A stretch of DNA of 64,000 nucleotides from the NCBI RefSeq assembly GCF_963678635.1, contig NC_087068.1, positions 42,305,649 through 42,369,648 on the forward strand, given 5' to 3'. The stretch is from Symsagittifera roscoffensis. Lineage: Eukaryota > Xenacoelomorpha > Acoela > Convolutidae. The notes beneath the pieces were generated by a model, which saw only the letters and a list, made by a program, of their open reading frames with translations, did no database searches and had not been told where the DNA came from. Every line of letters begins with the position of its first letter. Position 1 is the stretch's first letter. This document shows positions 44,208-56,644 of the stretch, one piece after another. A program made the translations under genes and the position numbers.

Positions 44208-44646
44208 GCAGGGTTGTTTTCTCCCAAGTCATAAATAATAAAGGAACCAGTCAACCTCTCCCCAAGCAGTTTTTTATTGATAGGATATAACTTGGTTCTA
44301 AGTGCGAATTTCCAGCCAATCAGAATCGAGCATTTGATTCATGATATCAATCAATGGCGAAAGGTGAACGGACAGTACTCAAGATATCAATTAATTTTTT
44401 TATTGGGTTAGGTTGTTAAAATAAACATTAACTTGAGGTAACTTTAACTTCAAGTTCTTATGAGGAACCGACCTATTATTCGGCCCATCTGTAGCTTTTT
44501 ATTTTGTTTTCAAAAACTGTGACGACAATTTTTTAGAATTTTTTTCGCAACAAAACTCATCAAAATTTATGCTTATTCGGTTAAAATAAAAAGATAATAA
44601 TTAAAATCAACTCATTTCAAAAATTGACAACCCTTTCATTTATAAG

Positions 44647-44900
44647 GACGAATTGACGACCCAAAGGAACCGAACGAAACCTGGCAGGCACTACTCAATA
44701 TAAGTATAATAATGATATTGGCCGTGACCTTACTTCTGTTCACACTTCAGTGCCAGATGAGGACAAAAACACGGGAAAAACTGGGAATAGAGGGCGCAGA
44801 AGGTCGCGACTGCGTAATTTCCATGTGCTGTTTTCCCTGCAGTTTATGCCAACTGAACACCTCGTTAGATAATACACGCAAACAATACATGGATATTTGA
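44647..44900 (+). CDS. PLAC8-like gene B, exon 2
   Basis: The exon follows TTTATAAG and encodes RIDDPKEPNETWQALL, a membrane segment (ISIIMILAVTLLLFTL) and the Cys-rich end (CVISMCCFPCSLCQLN) to a TGA. The CSLCQ core matches genes A and C. Confidence 0.8.
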
Positions 44901-47780
44901 ACAAGAATTCAGCCTTGAACCCTAATCTCTTAAATTTATTACTTTGAACCAATTTTTTGTAAATACTATTTGATATTTTATAGCAAGTGACAGATTAATT
45001 AGCATTTATAATCCAGCAAAAAAATTTTCTCTGTCTATTTAAACCAGTTATTTTTAAACCAGTTTTTTTAAACCAGTTTCATCTAATATTCATTTTCTAA
45101 ACTCAAAATTAGGACTTTTTCGAGGAAATTAGTTGATGAAAAAGTGATTAAGAATGCTTTGCGTCATAAATCAACACAATTTTTTTCTCTTTTTGTTGAA
45201 GAACACCCTTTTAGAAGCAGGCAATATATTTTTATCTAATTCAATTTTACCTAATTTATTATTCTAAACTTATTATAGCGTTGATTCATCAATCGAAGTA
45301 GTTGCTTTGCATTATCCTGTTTGAGAAACATTGCAAAGAGCAAAAACAACAAAAATCATATCGGAGCAAACAGAAAACCCAAAAATAATTAATATACATG
45401 CAAAGCAAATTAAAAAAAAAACTACTACTTTTCACCATTTTCTGGGTTTTTGGAAACTGATCAAATCAGCTTTCATTCTCGAGAAACTTTTAATATTGAT
45501 ATTTTTCATCGCAGTTTATTAAAGCCAAATTGAAGAAAGCCCAATAAAGAGGACAGCCCAAAAAAGGAGCTATTTTTACCTTTTTCTTTCGATTCGTAAT
45601 TTGCCTCACATTTCAAAACTTTTTAAGACGATTTTCAAAAGCTAAAACTAAAAAAGTTGAAATCAAGCCACTTGAAAAAAAACGCCATGTAAATCAAAGA
45701 CTACAAATTTCAAATTTGAAATCTTTTTAACGTTGTCATGAAAATTTACATGTGAACAAACTGTTCTTTTCCACCCCGCCGCACATCCCAACTTTTCAAT
45801 TTCAGTTTTAAAAACTATATTAGGTTGAGTTTGGCATATTGAACAAACTAACAAAGAGTAACAGATTTGAAAATGATACCTTAGATCTTATCATTGCGGG
45901 TTTAGCCACAAGAACATAAAAACAGCAAAATTGAAAGATTGCGGGAAAGTGAAAAAGAGCAAAATAGAATAACATACTTTTTATACATACAAATTTTTAT
46001 TCATTCATATCGTAATGTTACGCATTTACCAATTAAATTAGATAAAACAACTGGAAAAACGGATTTTTTTTATGATAAAAACCATACGAGCTAAATTTAA
46101 AAAAAGTATATTGCTTTAATCCGAAAAAATGAACAACGTTAATAACTGTAAATGAATAATTTTGAGCGGAGTATTTTATCCAATTAAGTTTGCTCAGAAA
46201 GTTTTGCGTGACTTTTCTCTAATTTTGTTTATTCTGAAAATTAATAATGAATATCACTTGACTCATCAAAAATCATTATAGTCATCATGTACCATGAAAT
46301 TCATCATACACTCATGAAAATTTTGAAAAATTTTGTGAAGATTTTAAATTAATTGATAATTAATTTTTCTCCGACCAAATCACACAGTGACGGGAAAGAA
46401 CTATGGCATAGGGCCACTTTTTAAAATCTGATTTTTAAAAAGTTTTCGACTAGACTAATTCACTTTGAATAAGTGAGAGGGTGAATTTGTTATTGCAATT
46501 TGTTATTGCCATTGTCGGTTCATAACTATAGTTTCCTATCTATTTGAGCTCCCTAAACACGTTTTACAAACAAGGATTTTTTGTCCCGACCATTAAAAAT
46601 AAGGAGAAACCTTGTATTTGGGTGTGATAAAGTTTTCTGAACTTCTTTTACTCTTTTTTTTTATTTCCACGCAAAGTCAAGTACCACAAATAAACGACAT
46701 TACTTGAGTGATAAATTATATTAAAACTCTTTCGACCGAGGTTCAAATTTGGTCTAATTTGCAGCGAATAAGCTACGCGAGCAGGCGTATTTTGTTGCTC
46801 ATCCAGGATTTTTACCGTAAATTATCATCATATTGGGTGGAATGATATGACATATTAAAGCACTTTCAGCCCTGATTGTCAATCAATTGCCAAAAAATTG
46901 CCCCAGTGTCGAGAAAAACCGGTTTGAATTGTGGAGTATTGGCTCAACTTCGAGTTGTAAGGTTTGGCTAAATAAGGTTTGCAGGCTTACATTAGCTTAT
47001 TTAGGCTTAATTTAAGCCATGAAAACTTAGTTTGAAAATTTTTGAATTTCGAGCGAGCGGGTAGGCTCATTATAGAAAGATAAGCCATAAAACTTAAAGT
47101 TAATTCAGGTAAAACTATTCTTCGGAAGTGTTTTTAGGCTGTTTTGGGAATAAAAAACTTCATGCCTTCAAAAATATCTGCAGAAAAAATGAAAAAAAAA
47201 TATTTTTTTGAATTTTTTGTTTTTATTTCTTATCGTTTTTCGACTGAAACTTTTGCCTGATTTGCTTTTCCAGTGACTGTCAAATATGGCTAATTTCTAT
47301 GTTCTTGTCAGATCTTTTTATCAAACCACAGAGCCGGCTATCCTTGTTTTACTTTGCTTTCTTCCCTTATTTTGCAAAAAATTTACGCAACTACTCTAAA
47401 AAAATCTGTGTTACTTTCACAGCAATAAGCGACCCTAGTAGTAATTAGTTTGAATACTGTCTTGGTTTTCAGTGAAATATAATTTTCCCTCAGAATATTT
47501 TTATATATTTTTTTCAATTTTCGTTTGATCGTTCATTGAGAAGTAAAACTGTTTCTCAGAAAACTTTTGGTCAATTGTTCTAATTGTTAACGTTTTCTTA
47601 ATATCCTCATATATAATATAGAAAAAGTAGCCAGAGTTTTCTGTTTTGAATAGTTAACCCATTTTCAATTCCGCATATTTCACTTGATTACAAATTATTG
47701 TCATTTTCGATGTTCGAAAAGAAATCTTCTCCCGACGCAGTAGTTTCGTTAATGAAAATACTAAAATTTAATGGTCGCAA
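44901..47780. other. Intergenic, repeats only
   Basis: No gene is visible. Near 46600-46685 there is an inverted match to the inner block of the Helentron-like copies b and c (CTTTGTATTCGGGTGTG type; here TTGTATTTGGGTGTGA). The segment 46960-47060 repeats the TTAGGCTTAA / GAAAACTTAG block seen at 42800. Confidence 0.4.
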
Positions 47781-47789
47781 TGGAGATCT

Positions 47790-48730
47790 TTCTGCACTTT
47801 TTTTGATTGGATGTTGAGAAAGCGTTTAAAGCCATGGAGCAAGGGGCAGTTCTCGGACCAAAATTTTCTTATCTTCTTTGTTAATGATTTTAATTCAATT
47901 TGAAAAAGTCAAAAAGAAGTTTTTCGTTTCGCAGTTGATACCAGTCTGATTGTGAAGAAAAAATCTTCAGAGTTTTTGCAAAAACTAAAAACTTGCTAAA
48001 TGAAGTCGATACTTTCTTGAAAAAGAATTGTTTCACTTTGATTCAGATAAAACAGAATTGCTACTTTCAAAGACGCAAAATAGCAAAGACATCATTTCTG
48101 ATTATAATCAACTTAAATTAAATTCTAAACATCATGCAGATATCTGAAGATTTTTCTGGGAACAAAATTTAAGCTTTTATATCAAGTACTCAAAACTTTA
48201 TGCAAAATGGCTTAAGGAGTCCGTTCACTATATCTGGTCAGGACGGTAAAACTCCTAATTGGTCGGACTAAATTATCCTTTAGCTTAGTATTATCACATA
48301 CAAAATATAGATCTGTTTTCGTACTTAATTTTACAAAATTCACAATTTGACAGAATAAAAAGCAAAGAAATTGGGAAATCAAAGTCTGTTTTTTTAAATT
48401 GTTTTGTGTAGAATTTTTGACTTGATTTACTAAAAACAAAAGCAAAAAACAAAATGTTTTACTTTTTATTGCCATAAAAGAAAATGATCATGAAATAAAT
48501 ACTGTTTACAAAATACTTAAGCTGCATAGAAACAAGAGAACACAACAATTAATACCCCAGAGTCGATCGAATTAGAAAAAAGGCAAATAATAAGAGGCAA
48601 GAGGCTATATCAATAATTGGAATTCACTACCTACCTAAAGAAATCAGAAAGGTCACATCTCGCAAAAAATTTTTAAAGAAAAATTAAAGACATACCTACA
48701 GAATCACGAATTAGTACCAATTGACAGATC
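47790..48730 (+). pseudogene. Fossil LINE (RT and C-terminal pieces)
   Basis: Pieces in shifting frames read DVEKAFKAMEQGAVLGPK (RT blocks with the middle deleted), FVNDFNSI, FAVDTSLIVKKKSSEF (remnant of the catalytic block) and, near 48625, GIHYLPKEIRKVTSRKKFLK, the usual C-terminal end of such ORFs. Stops and frameshifts are many. It is a different and older element than that at 1820. Confidence 0.65.
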
Positions 48731-49693
48731 ACTCTGAGGATTCAGAAATTAATTCTACCATTTTTTTTCTTAGTGAGCTTCTTGTTAATTAACTAGATAT
48801 CGGGTTCCTTGTGCAGTTATATTATATATACTTGGCCGTTTGGTAAATTAATCATTCTACGACATGTTTGATTAACCAAGTTATATGAAATTAAAATGTT
48901 CGTCTGGATTTTTTTTTGAGAACGCGTAGATCGTACGCGGCGACTTATTCCGAGGTGAAACGAGGCAAGCTAGTTGAACCAGATAGTGCGTTGCGTTACT
49001 AGGCGCAAAACATGTCACTTTGTACTTGAAATTATTTTTGAGGGGCCACCAATTTTCAAAGGTGATTGAATTAGTCTTTTTCTTCATTTTTAACCACAAT
49101 ATACTTCAAACACAATGAATGGCCGTTGGGAGTAATCAAGAAAGTCAAGGTATTCAAAAAAGCCAAGTATGCCATAAAGGGCCGAGTGATACACCTCATT
49201 AAAATCTTTCTATAGGGTAAAAACAGTTTTAGCGTGCCATCTTTCAACACATGAAGAAAAATCTGCAGAATACTGTTAACTGGGCAGTCATCCTTGAAGC
49301 TGCATACGGCATACTTTTAACAGAAAATGGGAAATGCTAAATTCTTATTTCTACAGACAATTGAGCGAACCTGGTAAAGTTATTAACTTCATCCATTAAA
49401 TTTTTCAATATATTCGCGTTCACATGTGAAGCACGTGGGAATCGAGTTGAGGAGGGTAAAGTAATAATAAAATAACTTTGCAGGAAAAGTTTACTTTTTG
49501 AGGCCAGAGCAAATACATGTAGCAGCCGCATTGGACTTTTTACTTGCTTCTGGCTTAAGGACTGAACCGAAATGAACTTTCTAATCCGTCTGTCTATCTG
49601 CAAAGTGCGAATAACATTTGATCCATTTTTGATCCAAGCCTATTTGATCAAATTATAATCCCAAGATCAGCTACTATATGAAACTAAATGACA
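48731..49693. other. No gene recognised
   Basis: A/T-rich. The short ORFs on the minus strand have no recognisable family. Confidence 0.4.
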
Positions 49694-49962
49694 CTGAAGA
49701 GGCGGATTTAGGGGTTTTCTGGGAGGCGGAAAGAAACCCCATGCACAAACAAGCAAAAAAAATTATCACCACGAACAAAAAAAACTGTTTATATTCACCA
49801 AATGCTACTTAGAAAAGTTATTTTAGTTGGTCGATCAAAATTCGATGATGTAAGAGATTTATAATAATAGTAAAGATAGCTTTATTTGGTTGGCAAGGGA
49901 ACCGTGTTCCTGAGGGGAGGGAAGGGGGTAACTTTTCTCCCCTCCCCATAAATCCGCTACTG
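49694..49962 (+). mobile_element. Family B MITE, compact copy
   Basis: It opens GAAGAGGCGGATTTAGGGG and ends, inverted, CAGTAGCGGATTTATGGGG. The interior is short and A/T-rich with GGTCGATC. Confidence 0.6.
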
Positions 49963-50802
49963 ACGATCCATATCAGCTTTACTTTGAGCATTTTTGATCA
50001 AACTATTACTAATCATTATCTACACAGCTACTGTTCATTTGTTGTTTTTTAGCTTAACTAAATTAAAGCGGCTTTAACAATTAACCAAGAGAAAGCACGG
50101 TAAGTCATACAACATTTCTTATTCGATAGTTTAAATTATATAAATTACCTTAATGCCAACAAAGTTAACATAACAAGAGACGGGAGAAAAATTTATATAT
50201 TTTTGCATGATTGCAAAAGGAAGATTATTTTTTAAACATCAGGCTTTATTACGATTATTGAGGTATCATGTATGAACTACATCTAGCTTCTTTGTATGAA
50301 TACAGCGCATGACGAGTACAAACTATGCAATGGATAGGCACATAGTTTGGTGTCTGTAGGGCACTGGAATCCGCATCATGTCATTGAACATGTTCCAAAA
50401 TAAAAATTGGTCTCCACTTAAAAAATTTCCAAGGATTCTGAGCACAATTTTTTGTACCAAAAATTTTGCCAGCACAATAGTGTTGTCGTGGATTCCGCAA
50501 TGAGCGAATTTTGCTAGATGTTCTTGATTCCGCAAACGTAAGCGGAATCCGCAAAATGTAAGCTAATTTCTCAATTGTTAGTGGATTTTGTCACTTTGTT
50601 TATTAGACTGATATACTGAACTAAACCAGTTCTTGAGTGAACAATTAAGAGCTAAAGCTAGAAAAAAAATCTCGCTAATGCAAAATATAAACGCAAGAAA
50701 ATAACCATTGTCAAAACAATCCGATATAAATTTTAAATCATTGTTCAATTAAGTTTGTGAATAAATCCTTTTACTATTTGGAATAAATATCCCTAATATC
50801 AA

Positions 50803-51784
50803 TTTTTGACCTAATTATTCTAGTATTCCCTAAACTTTGACCTAATTAACATAATTTCACACTGTTTTGGACCTAATCTCTAAATTCTGAACTCTTAATT
50901 GATATCTGGCCCAAAGGTTCCTGGCCCAGAGTGTTTTTCAAGAAAACTCAAATAAATATAGATAATTTTTTTTACTAACTCGGGGCCGAGGTAAAGTTAG
51001 ATAAATCTGTTTGTTTTTTCATTTTTGAAACTATTCAAAAAAGTTCAATCTATTTCATAATTTCAAAAAACAGGCTTCACCGAAAATCTTAGTTGTTTCC
51101 TAATGAAAAAAGTTGGGGTGCTTTTTGTGATTTTGGACTTTTTCATTACAATTATAAGGCGTAGCATTTCATGCAAAGAACCTTGATACCAGATTCGCTG
51201 GGAAGTTTTAGAGAAGAATCAAAAAATTCAAAAAACGGACGAGAAGTCAAAATATTGATTTTACAAAGGCCAAAAATTTTGTGTACAAAAAAATTTTTGA
51301 CCTAATTATTCTAGTATTCCCTAAATTTTGACCTAATTAACATAATTTCACACTGTTTTGGACCTAATATCTAAATTCTGATCTCTTAATTGATATCTGG
51401 CCCAAAGGTTCCTGGCCCAGAGTGTTTTTCAAGAAAACTCAAATAAATATAGATAATTTTTTTTACTAACTCGGGGCCGAGTTAAAGTTAGAGAAGCCTG
51501 TTTGTTTTTTAATTTTTGAAACTATTCAAAAAAGTTCAATCTATTTCATAATTTCAAAAAACAGGTTTCACCAAAAATTTTAGTTGTTTCCTAATGAAAA
51601 AAGTTGGGGTGCTTTTTGTGATTTTGGACTTTTTCATTACAATTATAAGGCGTAGCATTTCATGCAAAGAACCTTGATACCAGATTCGCTGAGAAGTTTT
51701 GGAGAAGAATAAAAAAATTCAAAAAACGGACGAGAAGTCAAAATATTGATTTTACAATGGTCAAAAGTTTTGTGTATAAAAAAA
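50803..51784. repeat. Tandem duplication, 491-base unit
   Basis: The unit at 50803-51293 is repeated at 51294-51784 with about 97 percent identity by eye. Each contains CTCGGGGCCGAG, AAAAGTTGGGGTGCTTTTTG and CCTTGATACCAGATTCGCTG. Confidence 0.85.
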
Positions 51785-52420
51785 TGCGCAAACTCGCTTA
51801 TGTAGAAGAGCTTTATACAAAAAACTTTTTATTTGAACTAAATATCTTAAATAAGTCAAAAAAGTCAAAAAATTGAAAGTTTTGATTAATTGTAGGGCTA
51901 TAACTTTTTTTATTTAAAAAATGGGTATACATTTTAATGCAGAGGTATTTAGCGCGACTTTTTTTCGATGGAAGCCAAACTCCTTGATTTGGGACAGTAG
52001 TTTTTGAAAAAAGTACAAAAGTTTCAAAAAACGGTACGGTCAAACAATTAAAACTTGTTTTTTTTCCCGAGGCCCATCAGTTTTTGTGTAAAGTTATTTG
52101 GTTTTAGCCTCCTATGCAGGGAATTTTTCACAAACCATTGAAACAATAATCTAAGATATGAGACGGTCGCTTTCGAGAAAATAAAATAAAAAAATCCGAA
52201 AAAACTGGTCAAATGTTCCCCCTACAGAACTTTTCGAAGGCTGTTAAAAATGGGATACGGTAAAAAAAGATTAGAGCTATATACACACAATTAGAAAAAA
52301 AATATTTTTGCATTGTAACAATTTTTTTAGAAACTGAATAATTAGTTTTTGAGAAAAGCTAAAATTTTCAATAAAGTGAAACATTACTTCCATACTAGGG
52401 GCCCAGCTAAAGCCAGAAGT
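51785..52420. repeat. Degenerate repeat array
   Basis: The sequence continues the same loosely periodic pattern (a line of AGTTTTTGA, AAAAGTC and AAAAACGG cores) and ends next to GGGGCCCAGCTAAAGCC at 52399. Confidence 0.45.
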
Positions 52421-52459
52421 TTCTGTTTGCTATTTTTTTGATTTTGTTGTACTGATGCT

Positions 52460-53065
52460 CACTTTATGTTTCAACCGTCTCGACCAAAATTCGGTACGTT
52501 TCGACCGTGCTCGACCCAAGCAAAATAAGTTTCCATCGAGCTCAATTGAAATTAGATATGTTTCGACCGTGCTTGACCGAAACAAATGTGCTCGACCATG
52601 CTCGACCCAAGCAAGATATGTTTCAACCATGCTCGACCAAATTTGGGTATTTTTGACTTTCAAACAACATGATTCATCCAATTTTAAACGTTATATTTTA
52701 TGTTTTTTGAGTAAATGTCTCTGATGTTTTTTTTATCAGAATGAAATGATTTTAATTATTTGCAATTTGAAACGCTTTGTAAAGATGAACAATTTTTGAT
52801 CTTTCTTTCCATCTTTTGGAATACTGGTTTACAATTTGAGTCGAAAATGATCAAAAATGTTTGATATTTGAAAAAAGTTCTGTTTGACTCCGAATTACCG
52901 CGTGACAATCGGAATTTTTCGACGAGGCTCGAGGTATATTTCGAACGTGATCGAGGTTTTTTTTCGAATTTGTGCTCGAACCTAACCTCTGTCTCGACTA
53001 TTCTTTTTTGGTCAAGCACTGGCATGTGCTCGACTTTGAAAGTCGAAACACAAATGAGCACCTCG
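52460..53065. repeat. CTCGACC-rich segment
   Basis: Short direct repeats GTGCTCGACC and GTTTCGACC occur at least six times in 52460-52645, and CTCGA motifs recur to 53060. It encodes no recognisable protein. Confidence 0.45.
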
Positions 53066-53871
53066 ACCTGGGCTATAAATAGCTAACTAAAAGGTCGTCT
53101 TCTCTGCCTAGGACACTTGAAGCTTCTCGTAAAACATCAATGTAAACCAATTAAAAGATTGTATGATTATCAGTTCATGCTAGTTGCCACTAGGCTCGCT
53201 TCATGAAATAAAAACGCCTGCATCTATTTATACTGATTGTTCAGTTTGCCTAAAATCCGTGATAGTTTTCTATTGTTGTTTGAGGTTAACTTATGTTCAG
53301 AACAAATAGCAGGAGTAATTAGAAATTATGCACCTCATTCTAAGGAGATAATTTATAATTTCTTTTATTTCACCTTCCAAAACCTTTGTTTTATGTAAGC
53401 AGAAGTGAGACTTCTGCAGCAAAACAACCTGGGTAAAAAACAAAGCACTTAAAAGAATGCAGCTTATCAAGTAAAAAACACTCTCGACAAATTGATACCC
53501 CTGATAATTTTGCCAGAATTATCTTTCGGCATGTTGTCATGCCTTTTAAATAAAGATAGCAATAGAAAGATTTCAGAACTGCTCCGTTTCACGAAGATTG
53601 ATCAAAGACTAGCCAACTAACCAAAGCTGAATCAAAAGGTAATTTTAATCCGCTGGGAATTCTCAAACCTAAAGTCCTCTTTCGAAACTGAAGTCTTTCG
53701 TTTTCAGTGTTTTAAATTCATTTGTTAAATAAAAAAGAGGCATATTACTCGCTACAATTACGAAAGTGCATATGGCACTAAAAATAAATAACTTTACTTT
53801 GCAAAATAGATTTTTAATTTTTTTTTTATCAATTGACTTCAACTTTTGGGGTTTCAATTAATTCCTAATAA
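53066..53871. other. No gene recognised
   Basis: A/T-rich. No exon, RNA gene or repeat boundary was recognised. Confidence 0.4.
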
Positions 53872-54478
53872 AACAAGGATAGCCGGTCGTTCTGCAAGTA
53901 GCACAGAATGTTCCGACCAGATTTGTAGAAGAAACTACAAAAATAAACTCTTTTAATTTTCAAATTAGCGTCATTTCTTCTGCGTTTTGTAATTTTAGTA
54001 CTATACAAACGCTGAAAAAATTAATGAATTAGAAAACACTTCAATTGTCTTAAAAAAGTAAACGAAAAAATGAAATGAAAATTAAAAAATTCTAAAATGT
54101 TTCCTAATTTTTTGCGCTAAAAATTTTGAAATTGTATGAAAATTTTTAAGGCCGAGAAAATGCTTCACGAAGCTTCCAAAACTGGTTTTCTCTTTAGGAA
54201 AATCAAGTTTTTCTTAGCCTAAAAGGCCACTGTCTTACTCGCCCGAAATTTTACTAATACTCAAAACATTTAAACCGTTTTTTTGCAACATTGGGCAAAA
54301 TTTTGGATTTTTTTAAATGTCGTTTGAATTAGGAACAAAAGAGCTTTAATATGATATGTCACTCGACCATTCCGATGTTAATTTGTGGTACCTGATTTTG
54401 CGCGGAAATCAAAAAGAAAAAAACTAAAACACACCCGAATACAAAGTTCATCCGTACTTTTCACATGTTCAGAACAAT
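53872..54478 (-). mobile_element. Helentron-like element, copy c
   Basis: One end is ATAGCCGGTCGTTCTGC with hairpin and TGTTCCGACCAG; GGTCG pairs with CGACC. The far end (CATGTTCAGAACAA) is a decayed inverse of the arm. The inner block ACACACCCGAATACAAAG is shared with copy b. Confidence 0.55.
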
Positions 54479-55110
54479 AAGAACGTATTAGCTTACTTTG
54501 ATTACGTTTGTTCGTCAAAAAGGCGTGCTCCTTAAAATATACCATGCACATAATACGTATTTATACGATAGCTGATAGCATATATGCTGTTTATGGTTTT
54601 TCACGAGTTCTAGTTAGTTACTAGAAGGTGCAGCAACCAACGGCTAAAGTTCGAATCCCGGTCAAATCCCGGTCACAAAAGGCTGTTTCCTATCAAAATT
54701 AGGAAACAGCGGGACCAAACAAGAAAAAATACTACCATGGTTGCTATATTTTAGTTTAAAAACATTATTCTCAGAGTTCCAAAGGACACGGGTGGAAGGA
54801 TGAAACAAGCATTGATTTGATACAATGTGAACTTTCATCTGCAGTTTTCTTTGTAGAGATGGGAACCAAATAATAAGGTGTGGGAAGAGTAAGAAAAGTT
54901 TTTGCTTCAGGATGGACGTATGAGGGATAAGCTGTACACGTAATCATATATCGCTATAAACAGTAGTTGAAGTTCCATATCATTTGATTCTAAGCTAATG
55001 CGAAAATTTCATGGATTTTACTATCAAACAGCCGTCTAGCATAATTTTACTGGGTATTATTTCGGTTTGAGAAATGTATATCTATAATTTTAGAATTACA
55101 ATCAATCGTC
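54479..55110. other. Region upstream of PLAC8-like gene C
   Basis: A box B-like AGTTCGAATCCCGG lies at about 54649. A box A-like TAGTTACTAGAAGG lies 35 bases before it, so a SINE remnant is possible. No promoter element was recognised. Confidence 0.35.
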
Positions 55111-55389
55111 ATGGTACAAGAATGGGTTCACGGAATTTGCGGGTGCACCCAAAACGTGCCCTGGTGTTTGATCACGTGCATATTCCCCTGTTTGACGTCA
55201 TACAAAGTGGGGATGAGACTGGGATCGAAAATGGCAGCTATAACATCTGTGGTGTTTTTCATTTTGGTTTGCATTGCTGTTACGATTTCGATAGGAACCA
55301 TGACTCAAACTCAAGAATGGCAAAATGCTATTGGGAGCGGCAAAACTATCTCAAACGGAAAAGACACTTTGCACTCGCTAATAGAATAC
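55111..55389 (+). CDS. PLAC8-like gene C, exon 1
   Basis: Ninety-three codons from ATG to a GTGAGT donor. It reads MVQEWVHGICGCTQNVPWCL, then ITCIFPCLTSYKVGMRLGS, matching the PLAC8 opening (W, G, two Cys, CL and CPC-like FPC). A membrane segment follows (AAITSVVFFILVCIAVTISI) and a polar loop to SLIEY. It shares layout with genes A and B, so the three are tandem paralogues. Confidence 0.85.
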
Positions 55390-55928
55390 GTGAGTATCAC
55401 TTAATAATTAGAAAAAACGGGTCTTTTCGGTTGTAGAAATGATGAAAAACAAAAATAAAAAGTTTTATTACAAAATTGGGCCACAGTTACTAAGAAATGC
55501 AATATATTGTTATGGGACTGGTAAAAACCAAGCTTTTAAATTTAATTTAGTCTCAAACTGAATTTTTTTATTTTGTACCATTTTTCGCCGTTTTCTGCAC
55601 ATAAGTTTCATTAAATAAAAATGCCAGAAGCGCTTTTAATTGTCGTTTGCTTCACACTTTTTGCATTTTTAGCTCAATTTACCATTCCGGATAACAGTCC
55701 TGCATATGTTAAGTTAGAATTAGTTCTATTTTGTAATAAAATTTTTGATTTTTACTTAAACATTTAGCGGGTTTAACGAAAAGACCCAAAAAATCAAATG
55801 ACTTTCAACTATTTTTCTTAAGAATTCCTAGCAAGCGTAATGTTCTTTCTCTATATGATGATTTTATACTCCAATAAGCTTTTTCTGATTAAAAATAACA
55901 GCAAAAATAAAAAAAGCCAAACTTTTAG

Positions 55929-56168
55929 GTGATGGACGGACTGAGCCTAATTTTGGCGATTCTTTTGATTCTCATCATTTTCAAGTTCCGAGCGGCTCTT
56001 AGAGCCAAACAGGACATAGAGGGAGAGCAGATAGCAGACTGCTGCTTGTCACTTTGGTGTACCTACTGTGTCTTATGCCAGATGCACAACCAACAGGAGT
56101 TCGAAGAGGAGAACATCGGAGAAAAGAAAACACCGGAAGAAGAAGATAAAGTTATTTCACCAGTTTGA
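55929..56168 (+). CDS. PLAC8-like gene C, exon 2
   Basis: The exon follows ACTTTTAG and joins exon 1 in phase 0. It encodes a membrane segment (LSLILAILLILIIFKF), the Cys-rich end (DCCLSLWCTYCVLCQMHNQQ) and an acidic tail to a TGA. The full protein is 172 residues. The intron is 539 bases. Confidence 0.87.
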   Translation: MMDGLSLILAILLILIIFKFRAALRAKQDIEGEQIADCCLSLWCTYCVLCQMHNQQEFEEENIGEKKTPEEEDKVISPV

Positions 56169-56640
56169 TGTTTTTATCTTATTCAGTAGACAAATAATTG
56201 GGAAAGAACCTCTGCGTCGCAGATCTCAGCTGATTTCCGACTTTTGAGGAATGAGACAATATTTATACTCGTTGTGATTTCGTATGACTCTGTATTTAAC
56301 AGCTATCGACGATATTTTGTACTGTCTAAAAATAGGATTGCCCGGACTTCAAAATTCAAACTCAATCTTGATCATTTATGTAATAGTTTCCTAATTTGGC
56401 CAGCTTGGGAGACTTAACGCGCTATATATTGCGTCCATTCAACTCGTAAGCGGGGGAAAAAAATCCGGTTCAAAACTCATTCCAACAACAATTTTCAAAT
56501 AAGAACTATTTATGGACATTAAAGACCTGTCGGAATAATCAGGGTTTTGTAAAGTTTTGTTTCATTAGTTTTTCTATAGTAGGCAGAAAATTGCATGGAG
56601 TAATTTGACAGTTAGCTTCTAAAGGTAGTTCTCAATTTGA
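56169..56640. other. 3' flank of gene C
   Basis: A/T-rich, with no canonical AATAAA close to the stop that I can assign with confidence. Confidence 0.35.
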
Positions 56641-56644
56641 AGAC

